Positions 1 through 6,191 of a stretch of 6,211 nucleotides of DNA are shown here, in pieces. The stretch is from contig JALNZZ010000122.1 of the NCBI GenBank assembly GCA_023229065.1, positions 1 to 6,211 of the forward strand, written 5' to 3'. Under the pieces are notes generated by a model. The model was not told where the DNA came from. It saw only the letters and a list, made by a program, of their open reading frames with translations, and ran no database searches. Positions within the stretch are counted from its first letter, which is position 1. Every line of letters starts with the position of its first letter. This stretch comes from Porticoccaceae bacterium. Its GTDB lineage: Bacteria > Pseudomonadota > Gammaproteobacteria > Pseudomonadales > Porticoccaceae. Made by a program: the position numbers and the translations under genes.

Positions 1-1689
1 CGAGCTGCTCGCGCCTTCGATGGCGGTGACCATGCTCTCGGCCAGCGACTCTACGACTACGCGTCCAAGCAGTGGTTCATGTTCGCCACGCCTCTCCTCG
101 CAAATGGTGGAACCAATCGCGGTCTCCCCATCTCCTGCTTCCTCAACCACGTCGAGGACTCCATTGAGGGTCTCGTCGCCAACTTCGGTGAGAATGCCCT
201 GTTGTCGACCAACGGCGGAGGCATCGGAACCTATTGGGGTGACGTGCGCTCCATCGGTCAGGTCACCAGCAAGGGAGTTGATACTCCCGGCGTGATGGCC
301 TTCATGCACGTCCAGGACGCCCAGGCAATCGCCTACCACCAGGGCTCCACTCGTCGCGGCGCTCATGCGACCTACCTCGATGTGTCCCATCCGGAGATTG
401 TCGAGTTCATCAACATGCGCTCCCCGACTGGCGGCGACGTCCATCGCAAGAATGAAAACCTCCATCACGGCGTGAACATCACGGATGCCTTCATGGAAGC
501 GGTTGAGACAGACGGCGCGTGGGACCTGATTGACCCACACTCCGGCGAGGTGACTGACACCATCCAGGCGCGTTCCCTGTGGGCTCAGATGCTCCAGCAG
601 CGTGCTCGCCTTGGTGAACCCTATCTCTTCTTCATCGACGCCGCCAACCGTGGCCTCAACCCTGCACTCAAGGCGAAGGGCTACAAGGTTCGCCTCTCCA
701 ACCTGTGCACGGAGATTACCCTGCCGACTTCGCCGGACCGCACTGCCGTCTGTTGCCTGTCCTCCCTCAACATCGCCACGCTTGATGACTGGTGGGATGT
801 CCGCGAGCAGCTCGTGGCCGACCTCATCACTATGCTGGACAATGCACTGGAGGTGTTCTGCGAGAAGGCTCCGGCAGGGATGTGGCGTGCAGTCGCCTCG
901 GTTCGTGGGGAGCGTTCTGTCGGCCTCGGCACTCTGGGCTTCCATACCTACTGCCAGCAACGCGGATGGCCTCTGGGCTCACCTGAAGCGGCCCAGTTCA
1001 ATCTTGAGCTCTACTCCGAGGTGAAGGCTCACGCTGTCGCAGCTTCGATGGCCCTGGCTGTCGAGCGTGGCGAGCCGGAAGACCTGAAAGGGACTGGTTT
1101 GCGCAACGCCCATCTCCTGGCAATCGCGCCGAACGCTACCAGCTCCATCATCTGCGGCGGAGTCAGTCCGAGCACCGAGCCGATGGTCGCCAATGCCTTC
1201 GCCCAGAAGACCATGGCGGGGACTGGCATCATGAAGAACCCTGCCTTGCAGGCCAGGTTGCGCGTGCTCGGCCACGACGATGAAGATACCTGGCGCAGCA
1301 TCTTCCTGGAACGTGGTTCGGTGCAGCATCTGGCGTTTCTGTCGACCGAGGACAAGGAGCTGTTCCGTACGGCCGCGGAGACCGATCCGGGCGTCCTGGT
1401 GGACCTGGCGGCACAACGTCAGCCCCATATCTGCCAGGCGCAATCGCTCAACCTGTTCCTGCCCGCTGACGTCTCGACCCGCACCATGCACCAGGTCCAC
1501 ATGCGGGCCTGGAAGCTGGGTCTGAAGTCCCTCTACTACCTGCGCTCCAGTTCTGTCAAGGCGACGTCGGTCGGTGTGATGCCTGACATCATGCGTGAGC
1601 CCGCTGTTCGTCCTGTGACGGTCGACGAAGCCATCCCGGCTGGAGCAGTATGCAACCTCGGTGAGGCTTGCACCTCCTGTGAAGGCTAA
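1..1689 (+). CDS. nrdA: Ribonucleoside-diphosphate reductase class I, alpha (large, catalytic) subunit; 5'-partial
   Basis: This is the catalytic subunit of class I ribonucleotide reductase, which reduces ribonucleoside diphosphates to deoxyribonucleotides together with NrdB. The frame is open from base 1, so the real start lies left of the window and an ATP-cone, if any, cannot be seen. The first in-window ATG (79) is internal, because the 26 codons before it read as conserved family sequence. There are 562 visible residues. By comparison with E. coli NrdA (from memory), C46 in PISCF and C251 in AVCCLS fit the active-site redox pair C225/C462. N234, C236 and E238 in SNLCTEI fit the N437/C439/E441 catalytic triad. 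PNATSS (377-382) fits the phosphate-binding loop. Y512-Y513 fit the Y730/Y731 radical-transfer pair. The C-terminal tail has C551, C557 and C560 (ending CTSCEG), a likely shuttle pair for thioredoxin or glutaredoxin. All key residues in view are intact, and no intein or intron interrupts them. nrdB follows after 10 bases. Confidence 0.96.
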   Translation, partial: RAARAFDGGDHALGQRLYDYASKQWFMFATPLLANGGTNRGLPISCFLNHVEDSIEGLVANFGENALLSTNGGGIGTYWGDVRSIGQVTSKGVDTPGVMAFMHVQDAQAIAYHQGSTRRGAHATYLDVSHPEIVEFINMRSPTGGDVHRKNENLHHGVNITDAFMEAVETDGAWDLIDPHSGEVTDTIQARSLWAQMLQQRARLGEPYLFFIDAANRGLNPALKAKGYKVRLSNLCTEITLPTSPDRTAVCCLSSLNIATLDDWWDVREQLVADLITMLDNALEVFCEKAPAGMWRAVASVRGERSVGLGTLGFHTYCQQRGWPLGSPEAAQFNLELYSEVKAHAVAASMALAVERGEPEDLKGTGLRNAHLLAIAPNATSSIICGGVSPSTEPMVANAFAQKTMAGTGIMKNPALQARLRVLGHDDEDTWRSIFLERGSVQHLAFLSTEDKELFRTAAETDPGVLVDLAAQRQPHICQAQSLNLFLPADVSTRTMHQVHMRAWKLGLKSLYYLRSSSVKATSVGVMPDIMREPAVRPVTVDEAIPAGAVCNLGEACTSCEG

Positions 1690-1694
1690 GGAGG
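1687..1694 (+). promoter_or_regulatory. Perfect Shine-Dalgarno (TAAGGAGG) of nrdB, overlapping the nrdA stop codon
   Basis: The TAA stop of nrdA is also the first three bases of TAAGGAGG, a full-length match to the anti-Shine-Dalgarno end of 16S rRNA. It ends 5 bases before the ATG at 1700. It decides the nrdB start in favour of 1700 over the upstream in-frame ATG at 1661, which lies inside nrdA. Ribosomes finishing nrdA stop directly on this site, so coupled translation of the two subunits is likely. Confidence 0.9.
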
Positions 1695-1699
1695 CCATC

Positions 1700-2689
1700 A
1701 TGACTTTGACACTACCTACCAAACCATCACTCTTCTCCAAGCGGACAGAGTACAAGCCCTTCTGGTATCCATGGGCCTATGAGGCCTTCGTGGCTTCGGA
1801 GCAAATGCACTGGCTGGTGCGTGAGATTCCCATGACGGAAGACGTGCGGACCTGGCGGTCCGTACTGACCGACCAGGAGCGGCATCTGCTGACTCACATC
1901 TTCCGCTTCTTCACGCAAGCCGATGTGGATGTCGCCTCTGGCTACATCGATCGCTACCTGCCGACGTTCAAGCCGACCGAGGTGCGCATGGCGATGGCTT
2001 CCATCGCCGCTCGTGAGGGCGTCCATATTCAGGCTTACTCCACGCTCATCGATGAGCTGGGTATCCCTGAGGTAGAATACTCGGCCTTCATGTCCTACAA
2101 GGAGATGGTCGACAAGCACGAGTACCTGTTCAGCCGTCGCGAGGGGCTCAGTGAGCTCGAGCATCTTGCCCTTGACATCGCGGTCTTCTCTGCCTTCGGT
2201 GAAGGCCTGCAGCTGTTCAGCTCGTTCGTCATGCTGCTCAACTTCACCCGCTTCGGCAAGATGACCGGCATGGGCCAGGTCGTCAGCTGGTCCATCCGTG
2301 ACGAGACCCTGCATGTCGAGTTCATGGTGCAGGTGTACCATCAACTGCTGGCCGAACACCCCCAACTCCGCACTGCCGAGCACTCCGAGCGGGTTCGTGA
2401 GGTAGCAGCGAGGATGGTGGAGCTCGAGTTCGCCTTCATCGACCTGGCCTACGCGACTGGCGCCAATCATGGCCTGGAAGCGGAGGACGTCAAGCAGTAT
2501 ATGCGCTTCACCGCTGACCAGCGTCTCGGTCAGCTCGGCGAGCGTCCGCTGTTCGGTGTTGACCGCAACCCTCTCGGCTGGGTCGATGCCATCGTCTTCG
2601 GCAAGGAGCATACCAACTTCTTCGAGAACCGTGCAACGGACTACTCGAAGGGCGCGATGACCGGGACCTGGGATACTGCGTTCGATTGA
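1700..2689 (+). CDS. nrdB: Ribonucleoside-diphosphate reductase class I, beta (radical-generating) subunit
   Basis: This is the diiron subunit of class I ribonucleotide reductase, which makes the stable radical that NrdA uses. It has 329 residues, somewhat short of the roughly 375 of E. coli NrdB but typical of compact family members. All six expected metal ligands can be placed by comparison with E. coli NrdB (from memory): D75 (TQAD), E106 and H109 (REGVH), E168 (GEGLQ), E202 and H205 (RDETLH). The radical tyrosine is Y113, four residues after H109 as in E. coli (H118 and Y122), so an oxygen-dependent tyrosyl-radical enzyme is expected rather than a Phe-containing variant. W38 and D201 fit the W48/D237 radical-transfer residues. 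The C-terminal tail (ATDYSKGAMTG, ending in FD) has a tyrosine at Y315 that may be the Y356 equivalent and should dock to NrdA. Start 1700 is set by the TAAGGAGG site; starting at 1661 would add 13 residues encoded inside nrdA. Confidence 0.96.
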   Translation: MTLTLPTKPSLFSKRTEYKPFWYPWAYEAFVASEQMHWLVREIPMTEDVRTWRSVLTDQERHLLTHIFRFFTQADVDVASGYIDRYLPTFKPTEVRMAMASIAAREGVHIQAYSTLIDELGIPEVEYSAFMSYKEMVDKHEYLFSRREGLSELEHLALDIAVFSAFGEGLQLFSSFVMLLNFTRFGKMTGMGQVVSWSIRDETLHVEFMVQVYHQLLAEHPQLRTAEHSERVREVAARMVELEFAFIDLAYATGANHGLEAEDVKQYMRFTADQRLGQLGERPLFGVDRNPLGWVDAIVFGKEHTNFFENRATDYSKGAMTGTWDTAFD

Positions 2690-2723
2690 CCAACATCCCA
2701 GCTGGGCAATGATGGTTTAACCT

Positions 2724-2763
2724 GATAAGGGGCGACGTTACATTGTGAACGTCGCCCCTTATC
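2724..2763 (+). terminator. Long perfect hairpin after nrdB; probable terminator or processing site
   Basis: The arms GATAAGGGGCGACGTT (2724-2739) and AACGTCGCCCCTTATC (2748-2763) are exact reverse complements: 16 bp with an 8-base loop (ACATTGTG). It begins 35 bases after the nrdB stop. The GC-rich core would be a strong transcription barrier, but no U-run follows the stem (GTATCC comes next). It is therefore not a textbook rho-independent terminator and could instead be an RNA-processing or mRNA-stabilising stem, or part of the leader of the next gene. The rest of 2690-2803 shows no convincing sigma70-type promoter and no small gene. Confidence 0.65.
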
Positions 2764-2767
2764 GTAT

Positions 2768-2796
2768 CCGGGCCTGGCGGCACCCGGTCATAGGAG
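2768..2796 (+). promoter_or_regulatory. Small hairpin and ribosome binding site in the leader of the 538-residue gene
   Basis: CCGGG (2768-2772) can pair with CCCGG (2783-2787) around a 10-base loop. Four bases later comes AGGAG (2792-2796), which ends 7 bases before the ATG at 2804. The ribosome binding site is clear. The 5-bp hairpin is weak, and its function is conjecture. Confidence 0.5.
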
Positions 2797-2803
2797 AATC
2801 ATC

Positions 2804-4420
2804 ATGCAACAGTCTTTGCTTGGGGCTCATGCTCCCACCCATGTCCCGCGCTTCGCATCCAAGTTCGATGACGTCGTGCGCTCCTGCCAGCGCGCTCTCG
2901 ACCGTGCTTCGGATGCCGGTAGCGGTCCGCTGTTCCGGGTCAACGCTGGTGACTTGTTCGCTCGCTACCTCGGCGCGTTCCGTCACGAGGATCGCCAGTA
3001 TCACAACTGCAACTGCTGCCACTCGTTCCTGAGCCATTACGGCTCGCTGGTATGGATGGCAGATGACGGCACCACGCGCTCGGCACTGTGGGACGAAACC
3101 CTCTTGCCGGCTCGCCATCCGTATCGTGCTGCTGTCAAGGCCCTTCGTGAAGCGGTCGAATCCGGTCGCATCATTGACCAGGCCTTCTGGGATCAGCAGG
3201 TATGGGGTCACCATGAGTCGGGCGGCTTCACTCACCTGGCAGCACGTGTTGCCAATCGTTCCCATGGCAAGACGCGTGAAGCCTCTCAGGCAGCAGCTGC
3301 GGCACGGGAAGACCGTCGCCATCTCGAGCGTGCTCTCGGCGACTTGACGGAGAACCTCGTCGACCGTGCGGCTGCGATGCTGCGCGCTGGGTCGCTCTCT
3401 CGCGGGGACAAGCTTCTGCCCATGGCAGAGTTCCTCGCTCGTGTCCATCGCTCGGTGGATGGTCTCCGCGGCGAGGAGCGCAATCGTCAGCTCTGGCTGG
3501 CGGTCTCCAAGGCTGGAGCTGGCTGGTGCACTCCGCGCTCGTCTGCCCTCGGCGCGCTTATCGATGACATCCGGTCGGGTGCTTCAGCAGCGACCATCCA
3601 GCGCAAGCACGACGAGCGGATGGATCCGCTGAAGTACCAGCGTCCGACTGCTCCGACGTCGGTGGGCAATGTGCGTGAGGCCGAGAAGCTGTTCGACAAG
3701 CTGGGTCTCGCTGCGTCCCTTCGTCGCCGCTTCGCAACGGCCGACGAGCTGGTCCATCTGTGGAAGCCCCAGCCGGTTCCGCGCAACCAGGAAGCGGGCA
3801 TCTTCGGCCACCTGTTGCCTTCTCGCAGGGCTTCAGCCGAGGCAAGCCTGACTGCCCAGCCGGTGCGGATGACGTTCGCCAAGTTCCGGCGGGATGTGTT
3901 GCCGAGGGCCTTGGAGCTCGAGGCTGTCATCCCGCGTCATGGTCAGTTCTGCGCGTTCACCGCGGCGGTCGACAGTGAGGCACCTCCGCTGCTTGCGTGG
4001 GACTCCGAGGAGTGCCGTAACCATTGGGCCTGGTATGTCTATCATCAGGGCTCGCCGGCAACCCAGTGGGGACTCGCAGGCGGTCGTCGTGCTCGTGTCG
4101 AAGCCATCTCGCTCATGCCTTCCTCGTGGGGCAATGAAGAGGGACGCTTCGCAGAGCTCGGCAAGCGCGCCTTGCTGGTCATCAAGGGCGCCCATGACAC
4201 GGCGAACCGCTCTCTGGCGCTCTTCCCCGAGTGCCTGAGGGGTGAGCTGCATTCCGTCCGCCGTACCATCGAGGCCCACTCCCGCAGTGGCAAGCTCGAG
4301 CTACCGGCCAAGGGCGTGCAGCATGCGTCGGGCCTCCTGGTTGGCGACAACTCGGAGGCACAACTCGTGGTCCGTACGGCTGAAGGTGTGGCGAGCTACA
4401 TCATCGACCGGTGGGAATAA
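2804..4420 (+). CDS. Conserved-looking phage protein of unknown function with HNCNCCH cysteine cluster
   Basis: I cannot assign a function to this 538-residue protein. It starts at 2804 behind AGGAG at 2792-2796. There is no signal peptide or membrane segment, so it should be cytosolic. Three regions can be seen. Residues 1-145 contain H67-N-C69-N-C71-C72-H73, a possible metal-binding or redox site, followed by a Trp/His-rich stretch. Residues about 150-310 are Ala/Arg/Glu-rich and look helical, perhaps coiled-coil (AAAAARED at 164-171). Residues about 355-538 look like a mixed alpha/beta domain, with the notable patches LLAWD (396-400), WAWYVYHQGSPATQWGL (408-424) and GELHSVRRTIEAHSRSGKLE (480-499), ending in DRWE. 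The compact aromatic and glycine motifs suggest a conserved fold; my recollection that similar proteins occur as hypotheticals in other phages is weak evidence. It stands alone between two hairpins, with ribonucleotide reductase before and DNA end-processing genes after, which hints at nucleic-acid or nucleotide metabolism but proves nothing. Gene confidence is high, function unknown. Confidence 0.9.
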   Translation: MQQSLLGAHAPTHVPRFASKFDDVVRSCQRALDRASDAGSGPLFRVNAGDLFARYLGAFRHEDRQYHNCNCCHSFLSHYGSLVWMADDGTTRSALWDETLLPARHPYRAAVKALREAVESGRIIDQAFWDQQVWGHHESGGFTHLAARVANRSHGKTREASQAAAAAREDRRHLERALGDLTENLVDRAAAMLRAGSLSRGDKLLPMAEFLARVHRSVDGLRGEERNRQLWLAVSKAGAGWCTPRSSALGALIDDIRSGASAATIQRKHDERMDPLKYQRPTAPTSVGNVREAEKLFDKLGLAASLRRRFATADELVHLWKPQPVPRNQEAGIFGHLLPSRRASAEASLTAQPVRMTFAKFRRDVLPRALELEAVIPRHGQFCAFTAAVDSEAPPLLAWDSEECRNHWAWYVYHQGSPATQWGLAGGRRARVEAISLMPSSWGNEEGRFAELGKRALLVIKGAHDTANRSLALFPECLRGELHSVRRTIEAHSRSGKLELPAKGVQHASGLLVGDNSEAQLVVRTAEGVASYIIDRWE

Positions 4421-4433
4421 CGGCTGACTGATG

Positions 4434-4472
4434 AAGGGGACGGCGGCAAGATGTCATCGTCCCCTTTATTTT
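4434..4472 (+). terminator. Rho-independent terminator after the 538-residue gene
   Basis: AAGGGGACG (4434-4442) pairs perfectly with CGTCCCCTT (4458-4466) around a 15-base loop. The T-rich run TTTATTTT (4465-4472) follows at once. It lies 13 bases after the stop of the 538-residue gene and just ahead of the AGGAG (4482-4486) of the next gene, so it should separate the two transcription units at least in part. Confidence 0.8.
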
Positions 4473-4492
4473 ACCTGGACTAGGAGAGAAGC

Positions 4493-4750
4493 ATGGCGAT
4501 CCATGAAGATGGCACCATGGACGTGTGGATTGATGGCAAGCTGGAACGCCGTCGGTATCATGTCCAGTGCGGAGGCACAGACCTGATGGGCAGAGGCGTC
4601 TTGCCGATGCACAAGCCCGAGACATACGATGGCGAGATGGTCATGAGGACCATCGGCGACATTACCCCAACAATCATCAAGGTGCGGGAACCTGAACACG
4701 AGCAAGAGCCCGAGCCCGACACCTTCAACCCAAACTGGGAGCAATACTAA
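4493..4750 (+). CDS. Small hypothetical protein with acidic Pro/Glu-rich tail, first gene of the ligase cassette
   Basis: I do not recognise this 85-residue protein. The start at 4493 is supported by AGGAG at 4482-4486, 6 bases upstream. The N-terminal part (about 1-64) looks like a small beta-rich unit (DVWIDGKLERRRYHV), with a single Cys at position 26 in CGGTDLMG. The tail from residue 66 is strongly acidic and proline-rich (EPEHEQEPEPD), probably disordered, and ends NWEQY. There is no signal peptide or membrane segment. Its TAA stop overlaps the ATG of the next gene by one base (TAATG), so it is translationally coupled to the phosphatase and, through that, to the ligase. A role linked to those enzymes is possible but rests on position alone. 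Confidence 0.8.
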   Translation: MAIHEDGTMDVWIDGKLERRRYHVQCGGTDLMGRGVLPMHKPETYDGEMVMRTIGDITPTIIKVREPEHEQEPEPDTFNPNWEQY

Positions 4751-5217
4751 TGAGCAAACCCCTCTACATCTTCGACCTGGACGGCACGCTTGCCGAGGTC
4801 GAGCATCGCCGTCACCACGTGGAGTCTACTCCCAAGCGGTGGCGAGAGTTCTATGCAGCTTGCGCTGACGACACGCCTTGCCAGGCGGTCACCCGTACGG
4901 CCTCCGCCCTGTTCTTGGCAGGCGCCGATGTGTGGGTCTGGTCCGGTCGCTCTGACGAGGTGCGGGAACAGACCGAGCGCTGGCTGACCAGCCATCTCCC
5001 GTGGTTCTTCAGCAACCTGGGCCAGGAGCCGATGTTCCGCATGCGCCAAGCGCGTGACCACCAGCCGGACGTCAAGCTCAAGCGGCAATGGCTTCACGAG
5101 CTGAACCCAGTCGACCGCGCCAGGCTCGTGGCCGTGTTCGACGACCGTGCATCAGTCGTGGGGATGTGGCGTTCCGAGGGCGTGGCTTGCTTCCAAGTCG
5201 CAGAGGGGAACTTCTGA
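4750..5217 (+). CDS. HAD-family phosphatase resembling the 3'-phosphatase domain of T4 polynucleotide kinase/phosphatase
   Basis: The predicted role is removal of 3'-phosphate groups from DNA or RNA ends. The 155 residues carry the HAD motifs. Motif I is D9-L-D11-G-T with the nucleophile D9, motif II is S65-G-R67, the motif III lysine is K109 or K111 next to D107, and the motif IV acids are D131-D132. The C-terminal stretch from D131 (DDRASVVGMWRSEGVACFQ and on to the end) closely follows the end of T4 Pnkp as I remember it (DDRTQVVEMWRRIGVECWQ), which is the main reason for choosing this family over a deoxynucleotidase. There is no P-loop kinase domain, so only the phosphatase half of Pnkp is present. 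The start at 4750 overlaps the previous stop (TAATG), with GGAG at 4738-4741. The stop overlaps the ligase ATG (TGATG at 5215-5219). The alternative is another HAD phosphatase acting on nucleotides. Confidence 0.88.
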   Translation: MSKPLYIFDLDGTLAEVEHRRHHVESTPKRWREFYAACADDTPCQAVTRTASALFLAGADVWVWSGRSDEVREQTERWLTSHLPWFFSNLGQEPMFRMRQARDHQPDVKLKRQWLHELNPVDRARLVAVFDDRASVVGMWRSEGVACFQVAEGNF

Positions 5218-6107
5218 TGGCACAGTTCAAACCCATGCTCGCTGGCACAGCAGACCTCGCGAAGCTGAAGCTCCCTCTGCTTGGCAGTCCGAAGCTTGAT
5301 GGCATTCGTGCCGTCATCCTTGACGGGGTCGTGGTGAGTCGCAACCTCAAGCCCATTCCCAACCGCCGCATCCAAGCCCTCTTTGGCAAGGACTTCCTTA
5401 ATGGTCTGGACGGGGAGCTCATCGTCGGCGACCCGACGGCGAAGGATGCCTTTCGCCAGACCTCCTCCGGTGTCATGTCCATTGAAGGCGAGCCTGACGC
5501 CATGTTCCATGTGTTCGACTGTTGCCGCAGGCCTGATGCGCCTTACCTGTCCCGGCTGCAGGAGGCTCGTGATGTCGTGACCGGCTCGGAACGGAGCTTG
5601 ATTGTCGAGCAGGAGATGCTGACCACCATGATGGAGCTAGATGTCTACGAAGCCGAGCAGTTGGCTCTAGGCTTCGAGGGTGTCATGCTTCGTCATCATG
5701 CTTCGTCCTACAAGCATGGTCGTGGCACAGTCTCCAAGCAAGACCTGCTCAAGCTGAAGCGCTTCGAGGATGCCGAGGCCATTGTCATCGAGTTCGAGGA
5801 GCTGATGCACAACTCCAATGAGGCTACGATTGGGTTGCTCGGGCAGACCGAGCGCGGCCACTCGAAGGAAGGCATGGTCGGCATGAACACGCTGGGCGCC
5901 TTGAAGGTTCGCGGGTTGAATGGCCCCTTCGCGGGCGTCGAGTTCAACATCGGCACGGGCTTCGATGCTGCAACCAGGGCGCTCATCTGGGCAGCAAGGG
6001 AGTCCTGGTTGGGACGTGTCGTCAAGTACAAGTTCTTCCCCATCGGGTCCAAGGACGCTCCGCGCTTCCCTGTATTCTTGGGCGAGCGCATGCCGGGAGA
6101 CCTGTAG
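5217..6107 (+). CDS. lig: ATP-dependent DNA ligase, compact phage type
   Basis: This enzyme seals nicks in DNA using ATP. It has 296 residues, a minimal ligase with a nucleotidyltransferase domain (about 1-185) and an OB-fold domain (about 186-296), without the N-terminal DNA-binding domain of cellular enzymes. Motif I is K26-L-D-G-I-R31, where K26 is the expected AMP-carrying lysine. Motif III is LDGELIV (64-70) with E67. Motif IIIa is FHVFD (97-101). Motif IV is EGVML (154-158). Motif V is LLKLK (177-181) with K179 and K181. The C-terminal APRFPVFLGER (281-291) resembles the end region of T7-like ligases. The first possible ATG (5088) lies inside the phosphatase gene and adds 43 Arg-rich residues unlike a ligase. 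I chose 5217, which overlaps the upstream TGA and follows GAGGGG at 5203-5208. The product could in principle act on RNA, but the motif set and the OB domain favour DNA. Confidence 0.95.
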   Translation: MAQFKPMLAGTADLAKLKLPLLGSPKLDGIRAVILDGVVVSRNLKPIPNRRIQALFGKDFLNGLDGELIVGDPTAKDAFRQTSSGVMSIEGEPDAMFHVFDCCRRPDAPYLSRLQEARDVVTGSERSLIVEQEMLTTMMELDVYEAEQLALGFEGVMLRHHASSYKHGRGTVSKQDLLKLKRFEDAEAIVIEFEELMHNSNEATIGLLGQTERGHSKEGMVGMNTLGALKVRGLNGPFAGVEFNIGTGFDAATRALIWAARESWLGRVVKYKFFPIGSKDAPRFPVFLGERMPGDL

Positions 6108-6123
6108 TAGAGACACCATTGTT

Positions 6124-6187
6124 GGCTCCCGGGCGGGACAAGACAGCGTACCATCGCGAAGTACGCAAGTCAACAACCCGAGGAGCC
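6124..6187 (+). promoter_or_regulatory. Structured leader that can pair the ribosome binding site of the next gene
   Basis: GGCTCCCGGG (6124-6133) can pair with CCCG-A-GGAGCC (6177-6187): 10 bp with one bulged A (6181). The right arm contains the AGGAG (6181-6185) that serves the ATG at 6192. Inside the 43-base loop a second hairpin can form between GCGTAC (6146-6151) and GTACGC (6161-6166), with a 9-base loop. The pairing is seen directly in the sequence. That it controls translation is inference, and the stem may only act as a weak transcription signal after the ligase gene. Confidence 0.5.
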
Positions 6188-6191
6188 GACG

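Noticed and set aside
1..1689. Intein or intron in nrdA, common in phage reductase genes
   Set aside because: The visible catalytic motifs are uninterrupted and correctly spaced. Only the missing 5' part remains unchecked.
1661..1699. Upstream ATG extension of nrdB
   Set aside because: It would start inside nrdA with no suitable ribosome binding site, while TAAGGAGG is placed ideally for 1700.
979..1755. Reverse-strand open frame (258 codons) opposite the end of nrdA
   Set aside because: It is a mirror of conserved nrdA codons with low-complexity composition and no recognisable family.
1727..2611. Long reverse-strand open frame (294 codons) opposite nrdB
   Set aside because: It lies wholly opposite a gene with all family motifs, has no recognisable domain, and such antisense frames are common in GC-rich coding DNA.
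2697..2706. Palindrome CCCAGCTGGG just after the nrdB stop
   Set aside because: It has no loop, so it cannot form a normal RNA hairpin at full length. A lone 10-bp palindrome is expected by chance often enough that I do not call an operator.
2740..2771. Possible sigma70 promoter with a TTGTGA -35 box
   Set aside because: No acceptable -10 box lies at 16-18 bases spacing, and the -35 candidate overlaps the hairpin loop.
2759..3448. Reverse-strand open frame (229 codons) opposite the 538-residue gene
   Set aside because: The forward gene has a good ribosome binding site and full length. The reverse frame has no recognisable motif.
5088..5216. Upstream ATG extension of the ligase
   Set aside because: The added 43 residues are Arg-rich frame-shifted phosphatase sequence. 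The TGATG overlap with GAGGGG at 5203-5208 supports the start at 5217.
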